A DNA stretch of 64,000 nucleotides from Streptomyces coeruleorubidus (lineage in GTDB: Bacteria > Actinomycetota > Actinomycetes > Streptomycetales > Streptomycetaceae), in assembly GCF_028885415.1 (NCBI RefSeq), contig NZ_CP118527.1:5270001-5334000 (forward strand), in the 5' to 3' direction. Position 1 is the stretch's first letter. Each line of letters opens with the position of its first letter. The notes under the pieces are model-generated. The model had not been told where the DNA came from and ran no database searches. It was given only the letters and a program-made list of their open reading frames with translations. The translations under genes were made by a program, and so were the position numbers. Below are positions 9,087-18,371 of the stretch, in pieces.

Positions 9087-9171
9087 GCGTGGTCCTTGCG
9101 GTCGAGTCGGTCGGGTCGGGATCGAGTCGATTCAGGGCGGGGCGGGGCGGACTGGCAGTTCGGTCAGTCGG

Positions 9172-9202
9172 CCCGGCCCGGGGCCGCCTGCCCCGGGCCG
9201 GG
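9172..9202 (-). terminator. Terminator after FG-GAP gene 2
   Basis: A perfect 12-bp GC stem (CCCGGCCCGGGG at 9172-9183, complement at 9191-9202) with a 7-nt loop, 10 bp beyond the stop of the upstream minus-strand gene. Confidence 0.7.
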
Positions 9203-9212
9203 TCCGAGCAGG

Positions 9213-10565
9213 TCAGTCGGGAAGCGAGCCGCCGAGCTCCGGCAGGACGATCGCGCCCGTCTTCGTCGGCACCGTGCCCGTGCCCCGCATCAGCAGCGCG
9301 CTGCTCGCCGCGCCCACGGCCAGGTCGGCCCGGCCGTCGGCGGTCAGGTCGCGCAGGCGGAGGGTGTAGCCGAAGGAGGCGTAGGAGTCGGCCGGGCCCA
9401 GCACCGTCTGGGCGATCCACGAGGAGCGGGCGCCGCTGAGGCCGCCGGAGCCGCCGCGGAAGACGTGGACACCGCCCTGGTCCTGAAGGCCCTCGACGTC
9501 CTCGTGCGGCACGCCGACCGCGAGGTCCGCGTAGCCGTCGCCGTTGGTGTCGGCGGCCGAGATGGCGTAGCCGAAGTCGTCGCCCGCCTCCGGGCTGCCG
9601 GAGACGCCCGAGGTGGCCTGGGTGAACGTGGTCGACGTGCCCGGGCCCGACGCCGTGCCGCGCCAGATCGTGACGGCGCCCTTGCCGTTGTCCTTGTCGG
9701 GCAGGCCGAGGGCGATGTCGCCGTAGCCGTTCTTGTCGAAGTCGCCGATGACCGGGCTCGGGTAGAGGCCCTGCTGCCGGTCGCTGAGGGTCCTGGACGC
9801 GCCGGGGGCGAGGCCTGTGGACGTGCCCTTGAGGAACCAGGCGCGCTCGCGGATGTCGCTGCCGGTGATCTCCGTGCCGATCACCACCAGGTCGGTCTTG
9901 CCGTCCCCGTCGACCTTTCCGGCCCCGAGAGCGGAGGAGTACCAGCCGCCGGACCCCTTGTCGATCTTGCTGACCTTCCCGGTCGTGCCCGACTTGGTGA
10001 AGGGGCCGCGGTACAGCCACGCCTCCTCACCGCCGATCACGGCCAGGTCGGGCGAGCCGTCGCCGGTGAAGTCGCCGGTCGCCAGGTCACGGCCGAAGTG
10101 GCCGCCCGCGCCGCCGGCGGGCGTGAGGTTCGTGCCGCCGGACAGGCCGGACTTCGAGCCCCACAGGACGGTGACCGTGCCGCGGTAGTCGGCGCTGCCC
10201 ACGTGCTCGCTGGGGTTGCCGACGACGAGGTCCGCGTAGCCGTCCTTGTTGAGGTCGGCGCTCGCGAGGGACGCGCCGAACTGGTCGTCCTCCTCCCCGG
10301 CCCCGGGGACGCCGGCGCTGTCCTGGTGGAGGTACTTCGGGTGGGCGGTGTCGAGGCCGGTGGCGGTGTTGTACACGACGGTGACGGTGCCGCCCTGGCG
10401 GTCGACGTCGTTGTAGCCGCCGTAGGCGAGGTCGCGGCGGCCGTCGCCGTTGAAGTCGTCGTAGTGCCTCGCCACCGCCGCGGAGGCGGGGCCGGTGAGG
10501 AACACGGGGGTGACGCCGGTCGCCAGCAGGGCGGCGACCAGGGCGGTCGTGGTGGATCTGCGCAT
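9213..10565 (-). CDS. Secreted FG-GAP beta-propeller protein 2
   Basis: A 450-residue exported protein starting at ATG 10565 (MRRSTTTALVAALLATG), with a signal peptide ending near ASA. Seven calcium-loop repeats can be counted (DFNGDGRRD, DLNKDGYAD, DFTGDGSPD, KVDGDGKTD, DFDKNGYGD, DTNGDGYAD, DLTADGRAD). Upstream in-frame codons extend beyond 10565 but would run into the preceding gene. It starts 16 bp after that gene's stop, so it is likely the last cistron of a four-gene run (14911 down to 9213). It shares the overall plan of its neighbours but little of their blade-4 sequence. Confidence 0.85.
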   Translation of the reverse strand: MRRSTTTALVAALLATGVTPVFLTGPASAAVARHYDDFNGDGRRDLAYGGYNDVDRQGGTVTVVYNTATGLDTAHPKYLHQDSAGVPGAGEEDDQFGASLASADLNKDGYADLVVGNPSEHVGSADYRGTVTVLWGSKSGLSGGTNLTPAGGAGGHFGRDLATGDFTGDGSPDLAVIGGEEAWLYRGPFTKSGTTGKVSKIDKGSGGWYSSALGAGKVDGDGKTDLVVIGTEITGSDIRERAWFLKGTSTGLAPGASRTLSDRQQGLYPSPVIGDFDKNGYGDIALGLPDKDNGKGAVTIWRGTASGPGTSTTFTQATSGVSGSPEAGDDFGYAISAADTNGDGYADLAVGVPHEDVEGLQDQGGVHVFRGGSGGLSGARSSWIAQTVLGPADSYASFGYTLRLRDLTADGRADLAVGAASSALLMRGTGTVPTKTGAIVLPELGGSLPD

Positions 10566-10581
10566 GGGGTCTCCTGGTGGG

Positions 10582-12030
10582 TCAGCCGATGAGGCCGGTG
10601 CCGAAGGCGCCGTAGGAGCGGGTCTGGCCGAGGCTGCCCGGGCCGAAGGAGCGGGCGCCGACGGTGACGGGGCCGGTGGCCGAGCCGCGCAGCGTCGTGA
10701 TGGCGCCGATGCCCTCGTCCTCGAAGCCGGCGGTGATCGTGAACTCGGCGCGGCCGTCCTTGGTGACGTCGGCCAGCAGGACGTCCGAGCCGAAGTAGTC
10801 CATGGCCTCGGCGGTGCCCGGGACACCGGCGGTGGCCTGGGTGAGGGTGCGGCCGCCGGTGCGCGAGACGCCCGAGGCGGAGCCGTTCATCAGGACCGTG
10901 GAACCGGCGTCCTCCAGGGTGCCGACGTCCTCGAAGACCACGCCGATTGCGAGGTCGCCGTAGCCGTCGCCGTTGGCGTCGCCGATGGAGACCGAGCCGC
11001 CGAAGCCGTCGTCCGCCTCGTCGGCGCCGGGGACGCCGGTGGAGGCCTGGGTCAGCTCGGCCATGGGGGCGTCGCCGTTGACCGGGCCGCCCTCGGAGCC
11101 GCGGATGACGACGACCCGGCCGCCGAGGGAGCCGCTGTGGTCGTCGTCCTTCGTGAAGACGTTGCCGAGGGCGATCTCGTCGTAGCCGTCGCCGTCGATG
11201 TCGCCGAGGGCGAGGGAGGTGCCGCCGTTCAGGGGACGGGGGAGCGAGGTGTCCGGGCCGGTGGGGGAGCCGAGGTAGGCGACGCCCTTGGACCAGCTGC
11301 CCGACTCGGCCGAGTCGAGGCGGACGCGGTAGGTGAGGACCAGGTCCGACCGGCCGTCGCCGTTGGTGTCGCCCGCCTTCACGGCGTCGACGCTGTACGC
11401 CGTCTCGGGCGTGTTGACGCGCTTCGCGGCGCCGGTGGTGCCGGTCGTGGTGAAGCCGCCGCGGATGACGTAGACGTGGGAGGAGCCGGTGCCGACGGCC
11501 AGGTCCGCCTTGCCGTCGCCGTCGAAGTCGCCCGCGGTCAGCAGCCGGCCCCAGTGGTCGTGCCCGGAGACCGCCGGGTCCTTGACCGAGGTGCCGTTCT
11601 TCAGGCCGCTCGCCGAGCCCCACAGCACGGTGACGGAGCCGCCGTCGGTGTCGGTGCCGACGTCCTCGCCGGAGGAGCCGACCGCGAGGTCGGTGTAGCC
11701 GTCGCCGTTGAGGTCGGCCACGGCGAGCGCGTCACCGAAGGTGTCCTCGGCCTCTGCGGCACCGGGCACACCGGCGGTGTTCTGGCTGACCACGGTCCGC
11801 TTGGCCGGGTCGAGGCCGGTGGCGCCGCCGTAGACCACGGCGACGTAACCGGCCATGCCCTTGCCGTCGACCTTGGCGTACGGGGCGGCGAAGGCGACGT
11901 CGCCGTGGCCGTCGCCGTTGAAGTCGGCCCTCGGGCCGGTGGCGGGCGCGGCGGTGGCCGCCGTCGCGGGCAGGGCGGTGAGCAGGCCGGTGGTGAGGGC
12001 CGTGGCCAGGAGGAGAGTGCGCTTGCGCAT
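10582..12030 (-). CDS. Secreted FG-GAP beta-propeller protein 3
   Basis: A 482-residue exported protein. The signal peptide MRKRTLLLATALTTGLLTAL is nearly the same as that of the paralogue starting at 14911, showing recent duplication of at least the 5' end. There are seven repeats with Ca loops, such as DFNGDGHGD, DLNGDGYTD, DFDGDGKAD, DTNGDGRSD, DIDGDGYDE and DANGDGYGD. The last repeat, DVTKDGRAE, is divergent. Spacing to the neighbouring genes is 16 bp and 23 bp, so co-transcription is likely. Confidence 0.85.
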   Translation of the reverse strand: MRKRTLLLATALTTGLLTALPATAATAAPATGPRADFNGDGHGDVAFAAPYAKVDGKGMAGYVAVVYGGATGLDPAKRTVVSQNTAGVPGAAEAEDTFGDALAVADLNGDGYTDLAVGSSGEDVGTDTDGGSVTVLWGSASGLKNGTSVKDPAVSGHDHWGRLLTAGDFDGDGKADLAVGTGSSHVYVIRGGFTTTGTTGAAKRVNTPETAYSVDAVKAGDTNGDGRSDLVLTYRVRLDSAESGSWSKGVAYLGSPTGPDTSLPRPLNGGTSLALGDIDGDGYDEIALGNVFTKDDDHSGSLGGRVVVIRGSEGGPVNGDAPMAELTQASTGVPGADEADDGFGGSVSIGDANGDGYGDLAIGVVFEDVGTLEDAGSTVLMNGSASGVSRTGGRTLTQATAGVPGTAEAMDYFGSDVLLADVTKDGRAEFTITAGFEDEGIGAITTLRGSATGPVTVGARSFGPGSLGQTRSYGAFGTGLIG

Positions 12031-12053
12031 GTGTCGAGTCCCGGGTGTCGTGA

Positions 12054-13478
12054 TCAGGAGTTGAGTGCGGTGCCGTAGCCCGGCGTGCCGGCCGTGGAGA
12101 CGCCGGTCGTGCCCGGGCCGAAGCTGACGGAGCCGGTGGCCGTCGGGCCGGTGGTGGTGGAGCGCAGGGACCAGACCGCGCCGTCGCCGGCGTTCTCGCC
12201 CGGCGCGGAGACGGACAGGTCGGCGCGGCGGTCGCCGGTGTGGTCGGTGAGGGTCACGCGGGCGCCGAACCGGTCGCCCTGCTCCGAACTCCCGGGCACA
12301 CCCGCGGTGTTCTGGGTGTACGACGTCGCGCCCTTGGTGGTCAGGCCGGACGCCGAGCCGAACAGCACGGTGACGGCACCGGCGGCGGAGTTCTCGCCCG
12401 CGGCGCCGATCGCCAGGTCGGCGAACCCGTCGCCGTTGACGTCGCCGAGCGAGACGCCGCCGCCGAAGCGGTCGCCCTTCTCGGAGGCGCCGGGCACACC
12501 GGCGGTGTCCTGGGTGAGGGCGAGCGGGGCGCGGCCGGTGTCGCGGCCTTCGGGTCCGCCGTAGACGACGGTGACCTGGCCGCCGAGGGCGCCCGCCGGG
12601 TCGGCGGAGGTCTCGCGGTCGTTGCCGATGGCCAGGTCGGCGTGGCCGTCGCCGTCGATGTCGCCGACGGCGGACACGTAACCGGCGGGCAGGTCCTGCA
12701 GCCAGTCGGTGTAGTTGCCGATCTTCATGTCGGCCAGGCTGGTGGCCGCGTGGGCGGTGTTCGCGGCGCGGCCGTGCAGGACCACCCAGGGGTGGCCGTC
12801 GCCGGTGATGTCGCCGGAGGAGAGGTGGGTGGTGCCGTGCGAGGTGGACCACCAGTCGTTGCGCGAGCCGGAACCGCCGTTGTGCGCGCCGGTCTTGGTG
12901 ATCGGCCCGTTCACGAGGGACAGGGTGACCGGGCCGGTGGAGCCGACCGCGACGTCCGCGTCCCCGTCGGCGTCGAAGTCGCCCGCGGCGAGCGCCTGGC
13001 CGTAGCGGTCGTAGTCGGCGCTGAAGAAGCTGAACAGCGTACGGGCGCCGGACAGGCCGGTCGCCGAGCCCCAGACGATGGTGACCGTGCCGTCGTTGGT
13101 GTCGGTGCCGTCCTCGCCGGGCGTGCCGATCAGGAGGTCGGCGTAGCCGTCGGTGTTCAGGTCCGCGGAGGCGAGGGCCGAGCCGAAGGCGTCGTCGGCC
13201 TCGGCGGCGCCGGGCATACCGGCCGTGTTCTGGGTGAGCAGCGTGCGCGTCGAGCTCTTCGGGCCGGTGGAGCTGCCGTAGACGACGGACACGGCGCCCG
13301 CCCTCGCCTGCCCGGCGACCGCGGCGCCGGGCGCGCCGATGGCCAGGTCGGCGCGGCCGTCGCCGTTGAAGTCGTACGGGGCGGCGGCCGTGGCGGCGTG
13401 CGCGGCGGGTGCGGACAGGGCCAGGGCGAGCGGGGTGAGGGCCGCCGCGAGGACGGCGGCGGTGACACGGGTGCGCAT
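12054..13478 (-). CDS. Secreted FG-GAP beta-propeller protein 4
   Basis: A 474-residue exported protein from ATG 13478. A GGAG ribosome-binding site lies a few bases upstream, which favours this start over a longer frame to 13511. The signal peptide ends at AHA. Seven blades follow. Blades 1-3 and 5-7 have good Ca loops (DFNGDGRAD, DLNTDGYAD, DFDADGDAD, DIDGDGHAD, DVNGDGFAD). Blade 4 is degenerate (DITGDGHPW), as in several paralogues. Confidence 0.85.
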   Translation of the reverse strand: MRTRVTAAVLAAALTPLALALSAPAAHAATAAAPYDFNGDGRADLAIGAPGAAVAGQARAGAVSVVYGSSTGPKSSTRTLLTQNTAGMPGAAEADDAFGSALASADLNTDGYADLLIGTPGEDGTDTNDGTVTIVWGSATGLSGARTLFSFFSADYDRYGQALAAGDFDADGDADVAVGSTGPVTLSLVNGPITKTGAHNGGSGSRNDWWSTSHGTTHLSSGDITGDGHPWVVLHGRAANTAHAATSLADMKIGNYTDWLQDLPAGYVSAVGDIDGDGHADLAIGNDRETSADPAGALGGQVTVVYGGPEGRDTGRAPLALTQDTAGVPGASEKGDRFGGGVSLGDVNGDGFADLAIGAAGENSAAGAVTVLFGSASGLTTKGATSYTQNTAGVPGSSEQGDRFGARVTLTDHTGDRRADLSVSAPGENAGDGAVWSLRSTTTGPTATGSVSFGPGTTGVSTAGTPGYGTALNS

Positions 13479-13507
13479 GAGAGCTCCGGGACTGAGCTGA
13501 CGGGATG

Positions 13508-14911
13508 TCACTGGGCGATCACCGAGCCGAAGCCGTTGCCGGCCTTCAGCGAGACGCCGGCGGCGGTCAGGCCCTTGGCACCCGTGGTGCTCAGGCCGGT
13601 GGAGGTGCCGCGCAGGGTCCAGACGCCGCCGGAGCCGTTCTCGCCGTCGACGCCGATGACCAGGTCCGCCTTGCCGTCCTTGGTGAGGTCGGTCAGGTCG
13701 ACGGCGGAGCCGAAGCGGTCCCAGGCCTCTGCGGTGCCGGGGACGCCGCTGGTGTCCTGCGTGTAGGACGTGGCGCCGCTGGTCCTCAGGCCGGAAGCGG
13801 AGCCGAACAGGACGGTCACGGAGCCCGCCTCCGCCACGGTGCCGAGGTCCTCGCCGTGAGCGGCGACCGCGACGTCGGCGTAGCCGTCGCCGTTGATGTC
13901 GCCGGTGCTGACGGCCGAGCCGAAGGCGTCGTCGGTCTCGCCCGCGCCGGGCACGCCGGTGGTGTCCTGGTGCACGACGGTCGGCGTCTGCGCCGGGTCG
14001 GGGCCGTTCGGGCCGCCGTACCAGACGGTGATCTGGCCGCCCTTGTGGCCGCCGGGCTTGTGGCTGGACGGGTCCGTGGAGTCACCGAGGACGAGGTCGC
14101 CGTAGCCGTCGCCGTTGATGTCGCCGACCGAGCCGGGGAAGCCGTCGGCGTTCGGCAGCTCGGCGAACTTGTAGCCCGTGCCGGTCCAGCGGTAGTACCA
14201 GATCTGACCGCCGGAGTCGCCGTCCACGGCGTGCGGGTGGACGCGCTCGGCAGCGCTGTCGCCGGTCATGTCGCCCGCGATCACCTCGTACCCGCCGCCG
14301 AGCTCGCCGGCGCGGTAGTGGCTCAGCGGGCCGCCGGTGCGGGTGAAGGGGCCCAGGTACACGCGGATGTGGCTCTGGCCGGTGAGCGTCACGTCCGTGT
14401 CGCCGTCGCCGTCGAAGTCGCCGGTCGCGATGCCGTGGGAGAAGCCGCCCCACTCGCTGAGCGTGGACGGCTGCGGCAGGCCCTTGCCGCCGGACAGGCC
14501 GGACGTGCCGCCCCACAGGACGGTGCCTGAGCCGACGCCGTCCCGGTCGCCGATGCTCTCGCCGGTGGCGCCCACGACGAGGTCGGAGTAGCCGTCGCGG
14601 TCCAGGTCGGCGGCGGCGAGGGCGGAGCCGAACAGGTCGGTCGACTCGGCGGTGCCGGGGACGCCGGGGGAGTTCTGGGTGATGATCGCCTTACGGGTGG
14701 CCGAGACGCCGGACGACGAGCCGTAGAGCACGACGACGGCGCCGGCGCAGGAGGCCGAGCCGACGTCGGAGCAGGGGGCGCCGACCGCGACGTCCCGGTA
14801 CCCGTCGCCGTTGAAGTCCCCGGCGAGGCCCGAGGGCGCGGCGGCGGCCGGGGTGATGGTGAGCAGGCCGGTGGTGAGCGTGGCGGCCAGGAGAAGGGTG
14901 CGCTTGCGCAA
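13508..14911 (-). CDS. Secreted FG-GAP beta-propeller protein 5 (TTG start)
   Basis: A 467-residue exported protein. The start codon is TTG at 14911: the residues that follow (RKRTLLLAATLTTGLLT) align with the ATG-started paralogue at 12030, so the rare start is well supported. Seven FG-GAP-like repeats follow (DFNGDGYRD, DLDRDGYSD, DFDGDGDTD, DINGDGYGD, DINGDGYAD, DLTKDGKAD). The blade-4 loop is lost (DMTGDSAAE). It is the first gene of the four-gene close-spaced run. The hairpin at 14933-14959 lies just upstream. Confidence 0.85.
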   Translation of the reverse strand: MRKRTLLLAATLTTGLLTITPAAAAPSGLAGDFNGDGYRDVAVGAPCSDVGSASCAGAVVVLYGSSSGVSATRKAIITQNSPGVPGTAESTDLFGSALAAADLDRDGYSDLVVGATGESIGDRDGVGSGTVLWGGTSGLSGGKGLPQPSTLSEWGGFSHGIATGDFDGDGDTDVTLTGQSHIRVYLGPFTRTGGPLSHYRAGELGGGYEVIAGDMTGDSAAERVHPHAVDGDSGGQIWYYRWTGTGYKFAELPNADGFPGSVGDINGDGYGDLVLGDSTDPSSHKPGGHKGGQITVWYGGPNGPDPAQTPTVVHQDTTGVPGAGETDDAFGSAVSTGDINGDGYADVAVAAHGEDLGTVAEAGSVTVLFGSASGLRTSGATSYTQDTSGVPGTAEAWDRFGSAVDLTDLTKDGKADLVIGVDGENGSGGVWTLRGTSTGLSTTGAKGLTAAGVSLKAGNGFGSVIAQ

Positions 14912-14932
14912 GAGGGGGCTCCGGGTGGGGTA

Positions 14933-14959
14933 GGGGCCGGACCTGGAAGGCCCGGCCCC
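14933..14959 (-). terminator. Terminator after FG-GAP gene 6
   Basis: A hairpin with a 12-bp stem (GGGGCCGGACCT / AGGCCCGGCCCC, one wobble pair) and a 3-nt loop, immediately after the stop of the minus-strand gene ending at 14977. Confidence 0.65.
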
Positions 14960-14976
14960 GGGGGATGCGGGGTGGC

Positions 14977-16518
14977 TCAGTCGGCGAAGTTGGCGCCGAA
15001 GTTCGGGTAGCCCGTCGTCGAGACGCCCGAGGCGCTGGGAGAGACGGTGCGCGAACCCGTGGCGGTGATCTTCGTGCCGCTGGACGGCAGGTAGAGGACC
15101 GCGCCGTTGCCGTCGTTCTCGTACGAGCCGGCCAGCAGGTCGGCCCGGCCGTCACCGGTGACGTCGTCGAGCTTGACGTCGGTGCCGAGGAAGTCGCCCT
15201 TCTCGTCCGAGCCGGGGACGCCCGCGGTGCTCTGCGCGAAGGACTGGGTGCCCAAGGAGGTGTTGAGGCCCGACGCCGAGCCGTACAGCACGACGAGCTG
15301 GCCGGCGTCGGCGACCGACCCGATGTCCTCGCCCGCGACGCCGACCACGAGGTCCTGGTAGCCGTCGCCGTTGACGTCGCCCAGGTCCAGCTCGTAGCCG
15401 AAGTAGTCGTTCCGCTCCGAGCTGCCGGGGACGTTGCCGGTGTTCTGCGTGATGCCGGTGGTGGAGCCGACGCCGTCCGGGGCGCCGTAGGTGATCCACA
15501 CCTTGCCGCCGTCGGCGGCCTCCGGGAAGGTCACCCCGTCGTCGGTCCGGTTCCAGTGCATGCCGGTGACGATGTCGCCGTAGCCGTCGCCGTTGATGTC
15601 GCCGATGCCGGTGATGACACCGGCCTTCAGCGGCCGGGCGTCGGCGGCGGACAGGCCCGAAGACGTGCCGGAGAGGAGGTAGTTGGCGTTCCAGTACTGG
15701 CCGGTGGCGGTCTCGAAGCCGTCGACGACCAGGTCGGTGCGGCGGTCGCCGTTGACGTCGCCCGTGGTGAGGTTGAGCGGGCCGGACCCGTCGCCCGATG
15801 CCTGGACCGGTGCCTTGACGCTGTACCGGCCCTTGACCGCGGTGCCGGAGGCGCTGATGCCGCCCTTGTAGACGTAGATGACGTTGGAGGTGTTGCCGAC
15901 GGCCAGGTCCGCCTTGCCGTCGCCGTCGAAGTCGCCGGCGGCGAGGTTCCTGCCCCAGCGGTCGTGCTGGGTGGGGGCCGCGTCCGCGATGGAGACGCCC
16001 TTGCCGGTGATGCCCTGGGCCGAGCCCCACAGGACCGCGACACCGCCGCCGTCCTTGTCGCTGCCGACGTCCTCCAGCGGGGAGGAGACGGCGAGGTCGT
16101 CGTAGCCGTCGCCGTTGAAGTCGGCGTAGGCGCTGTCGGCGCCGAACACGTCACCGCTCTCGGCGGTGCCCGGGTTGCCGGCGGTGTTCTGGCTGATGAC
16201 GGACCGCTTCGCGGAGGAGACTCCGGTCTTCGTGCCGTACAGGACGACGAGCTGGCCGGCGTCCTTCTTGCCGCTCACGTACGCGCCGGCGGCGGAGAAC
16301 GCCGCGTCGCCGATGCCGTCGTGATTGAAGTCGGCCTGCGGGGCCCGCGTCGGGTCCGCGGCCGTCGCCGTACCGGCCGTGGCAGTGAGCAGCGTGCCGG
16401 TGAGGGCGGCGGCCGCGGCGGTCGCCAGGGCGAGACGCAGGCGGGGGCGACGGAACAGGCGCTCGTGCGAGTGCGCGGGCGCGTGCGGGCGCCCGGAGGG
16501 GCGCTCGTGCTGATGCAT
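14977..16518 (-). CDS. Secreted FG-GAP beta-propeller protein 6
   Basis: A 513-residue exported protein from ATG 16518, with a GGAGA ribosome-binding site just upstream. The N-terminus is long and His/Arg-rich before the hydrophobic core (LALATAAAAALTGTLLTA), giving a long signal peptide ending near ATAA. Seven repeats follow (DFNHDGIGD, DFNGDGYDD, DFDGDGKAD, DVNGDRRTD, DINGDGYGD, DVNGDGYQD, DVTGDGRAD). It is closest in signal-peptide core to the seventh paralogue at 18372-19814, which suggests these two are one subgroup. Confidence 0.85.
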   Translation of the reverse strand: MHQHERPSGRPHAPAHSHERLFRRPRLRLALATAAAAALTGTLLTATAGTATAADPTRAPQADFNHDGIGDAAFSAAGAYVSGKKDAGQLVVLYGTKTGVSSAKRSVISQNTAGNPGTAESGDVFGADSAYADFNGDGYDDLAVSSPLEDVGSDKDGGGVAVLWGSAQGITGKGVSIADAAPTQHDRWGRNLAAGDFDGDGKADLAVGNTSNVIYVYKGGISASGTAVKGRYSVKAPVQASGDGSGPLNLTTGDVNGDRRTDLVVDGFETATGQYWNANYLLSGTSSGLSAADARPLKAGVITGIGDINGDGYGDIVTGMHWNRTDDGVTFPEAADGGKVWITYGAPDGVGSTTGITQNTGNVPGSSERNDYFGYELDLGDVNGDGYQDLVVGVAGEDIGSVADAGQLVVLYGSASGLNTSLGTQSFAQSTAGVPGSDEKGDFLGTDVKLDDVTGDGRADLLAGSYENDGNGAVLYLPSSGTKITATGSRTVSPSASGVSTTGYPNFGANFAD

Positions 16519-16706
16519 GCGAGATCTCCTGCTGCATGCGGGGATGCCTGGCGGACATCCACAGTCGATGGAGGGCCGGACTGTCCGTGTTCGCCGGTAG
16601 TTGTCCGGGCGTTCACGGTGGTCGGCGATCAGGAGACCTGTGTGGGGACGTAAGGGTTGTACGTGAGTTCGGTTAATTTGCGAGGCAGCTGAGAAGTGGG
16701 GTCGCG

Positions 16707-17300
16707 TCACTCGGCGGGCACCGGCCGGTACCGCACGTCGACCGCGGCCTTACGGTCGTCCCCGACGAGCAGCTCCAGCCGCACGGGCGCACCCCCGGGG
16801 TTGTCGAACAGCCGGATCCCGTCGCCGAGCAGCACGGGCACGATGTGCAGGTCGATCTCGTCGATCAGCCCGCGCTCCAGGAGCTGCCGGCCGATGGTCG
16901 GCGAGAACACCTCGACGTTCTTCCCGCCGGCGGCCTCCCGCGCGATCCGGAGCGCCTCGGCGACGTCGCAGCTCAGGAAGGTCACGCCCGGCGTGGGCTG
17001 CGCGTCCTCCGGGTGGTGCGTGAGCACGAACACGGGCCCCTGCCAGGCGCCGCCGTAGATCCCGGTGGGGTCGGGATAGGCGTCCCAGCCGACCCGGCCG
17101 CCCAACACGGCGCCGGTCGTCTCGGCGTACTCCTTGGTGAGGCCGGGGCGGAAGGTCGCCCCCGTCATCCAGTCCATCGTGTGATTCGGCCCCGCGACGA
17201 ATCCGTCCAGGGACATCGCGAAGTGGCAGAGCACCTTGCCGGCGGCGGTCTGCGGTTCCATGTCGTCCATGTCGGTCGGCCTCTCCTGGCGCGTGGTCAC
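16707..17300 (-). CDS. Dihydrofolate reductase-family protein (RibD C-terminal type) A
   Basis: A 197-residue cytoplasmic protein of the DHFR/RibD-C superfamily. The N-terminal signature FAMSLDGFVAGPNHTMDWM and the internal VLGGRVGWDAY and VEVFSPTIGRQLLERGLIDE fit small NADPH-dependent reductases annotated as dihydrofolate reductase family. It starts with GTG at 17300, overlapping the TGA of the upstream gene in a GTGA arrangement, so translation is coupled to its paralogue. True folate reduction is unlikely; members have unknown or varied substrates. Confidence 0.8.
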   Translation of the reverse strand: MTTRQERPTDMDDMEPQTAAGKVLCHFAMSLDGFVAGPNHTMDWMTGATFRPGLTKEYAETTGAVLGGRVGWDAYPDPTGIYGGAWQGPVFVLTHHPEDAQPTPGVTFLSCDVAEALRIAREAAGGKNVEVFSPTIGRQLLERGLIDEIDLHIVPVLLGDGIRLFDNPGGAPVRLELLVGDDRKAAVDVRYRPVPAE

Positions 17301-17878
17301 GGCTGCTTGCGGACGCGGTAGCGCAGGTGCAGCACCCGGTCGCCCTGGATCACGATGTGCGGGTCCTCGAGCAGATGCCGGGCGTCGACCGAGCCGAAGT
17401 ACCGCTTGCCCGAGCCGAACACCACCGGCACGACGTCCATCGCCACCTCGTCGACCAGCCCCAGCGCGAAGGCCTGCCCGCCGACGTTCCCCGCCGCCAC
17501 ACCGACGTCACGGCCCTCCCCGGTCAGCTCCTTGGCCCTGGCGACGGCCTCCTCCACACCGTCGACGAAGTGGAACGGCGCGTCCGGGTGCAACCCCTCG
17601 GGCCGGGGCCGGTGCGACACGACCACCAGGTGCTCACCGGCCGGCGGCACGCCGCCCCACCCGTCGGTCATGTCGAACACATGCCGCCCCACCACGAGCG
17701 TCCCGATCTTCGCCATGGTCGGCTGCACGTAGTCGGCGGAGGCCTTGGACACCTTGGTGTACTCGCCGAGCTGGACATCGCCGTTGCCGTACCAGTCGAA
17801 GAGAGGCCCGACCTGATCGTCCGCGTCGGCGATGAAGCCGTCCACGGAGACGACGTTGTGCATCACGACGGTGGTCAT
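17297..17878 (-). CDS. Dihydrofolate reductase-family protein (RibD C-terminal type) B
   Basis: A 193-residue paralogue of the next gene. Motifs are VVSVDGFIADADDQVG at the N-terminus, VVGRHVFDMTDGWGG around residue 77, and VAAGNVGGQAFALGLVDE in the C-terminal half, the NADPH-fold segment of RibD-C proteins. The start is ATG 17878. The reading frame is open far upstream to about 18757, but only because it runs opposite an FG-GAP gene. With its coupled partner it forms a two-gene operon set inside the FG-GAP cluster. Confidence 0.8.
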   Translation of the reverse strand: MTTVVMHNVVSVDGFIADADDQVGPLFDWYGNGDVQLGEYTKVSKASADYVQPTMAKIGTLVVGRHVFDMTDGWGGVPPAGEHLVVVSHRPRPEGLHPDAPFHFVDGVEEAVARAKELTGEGRDVGVAAGNVGGQAFALGLVDEVAMDVVPVVFGSGKRYFGSVDARHLLEDPHIVIQGDRVLHLRYRVRKQP

Positions 17879-17973
17879 CGTGGCTCCTGTGGGTTCGGGG
17901 GCCGGGAGCGGCCCTTGTGCATCCATAGACCGGACGCAGGCTGGAAACTCATCGCACGGGTCGCGCGCGACGG

Positions 17974-18210
17974 TCAGGCGTTCAGCAGGTCCTTGGAACC
18001 GGCACGATGACGACCACCCTTCGGCAGCGCCGTCTTCGCCGTCAGGCCTCGCGACTGCCAGGCGTTGTCGCGGAGCTTGAACAGGGCCAGTAGCGGGTGG
18101 GGCAGTCGGAGAATCTTGGCCCCGTTGCCGGGTGACGCGTCGTTCGGATGGTGGTCCGGGCGGCGCGGTGTCGCCAGGCTGTCCGGGTGGCAGACCTGGA
18201 AGATCTCCCG
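17974..18210 (-). other. Orphan reading frame in the 493-bp gap 17879-18371
   Basis: The 493-bp gap upstream of the reductase pair has no complete gene that I recognise. A minus-strand frame of 78 codons (18210 down to the TGA at 17974) looks protein-like, with segments such as KILRLPHPLLALFKLRDNAW and TALPKGGRHRAGSKDLLNA. It has no ATG, GTG or TTG start. It could be the 3' remnant of a lost gene or a chance frame. The gap must also contain the promoter of the reductase operon. Confidence 0.3.
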
Positions 18211-18371
18211 TCACCCCGACTGAGTTCCGCTCCCGGAGAGTGGTTCCTCGGCGCGCGTACAGGTCGATGACGTACCAGGCCAGCGCCGTCCGACAGCATT
18301 CACAAACCCGGGTCTGGTCTTGGAAAGGACGCCGGGCAGGGCCACGCGTTCCCTGCCCGCGCACGTCCGCC

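Noticed and set aside
8607..12078. Long plus-strand frames opposite the FG-GAP genes
   Set aside because: They are Gly/Ala/Val/Asp-rich mirror images of the repeated Ca-loop codons and lack start contexts. The minus-strand genes have signal peptides and seven coherent repeats each.
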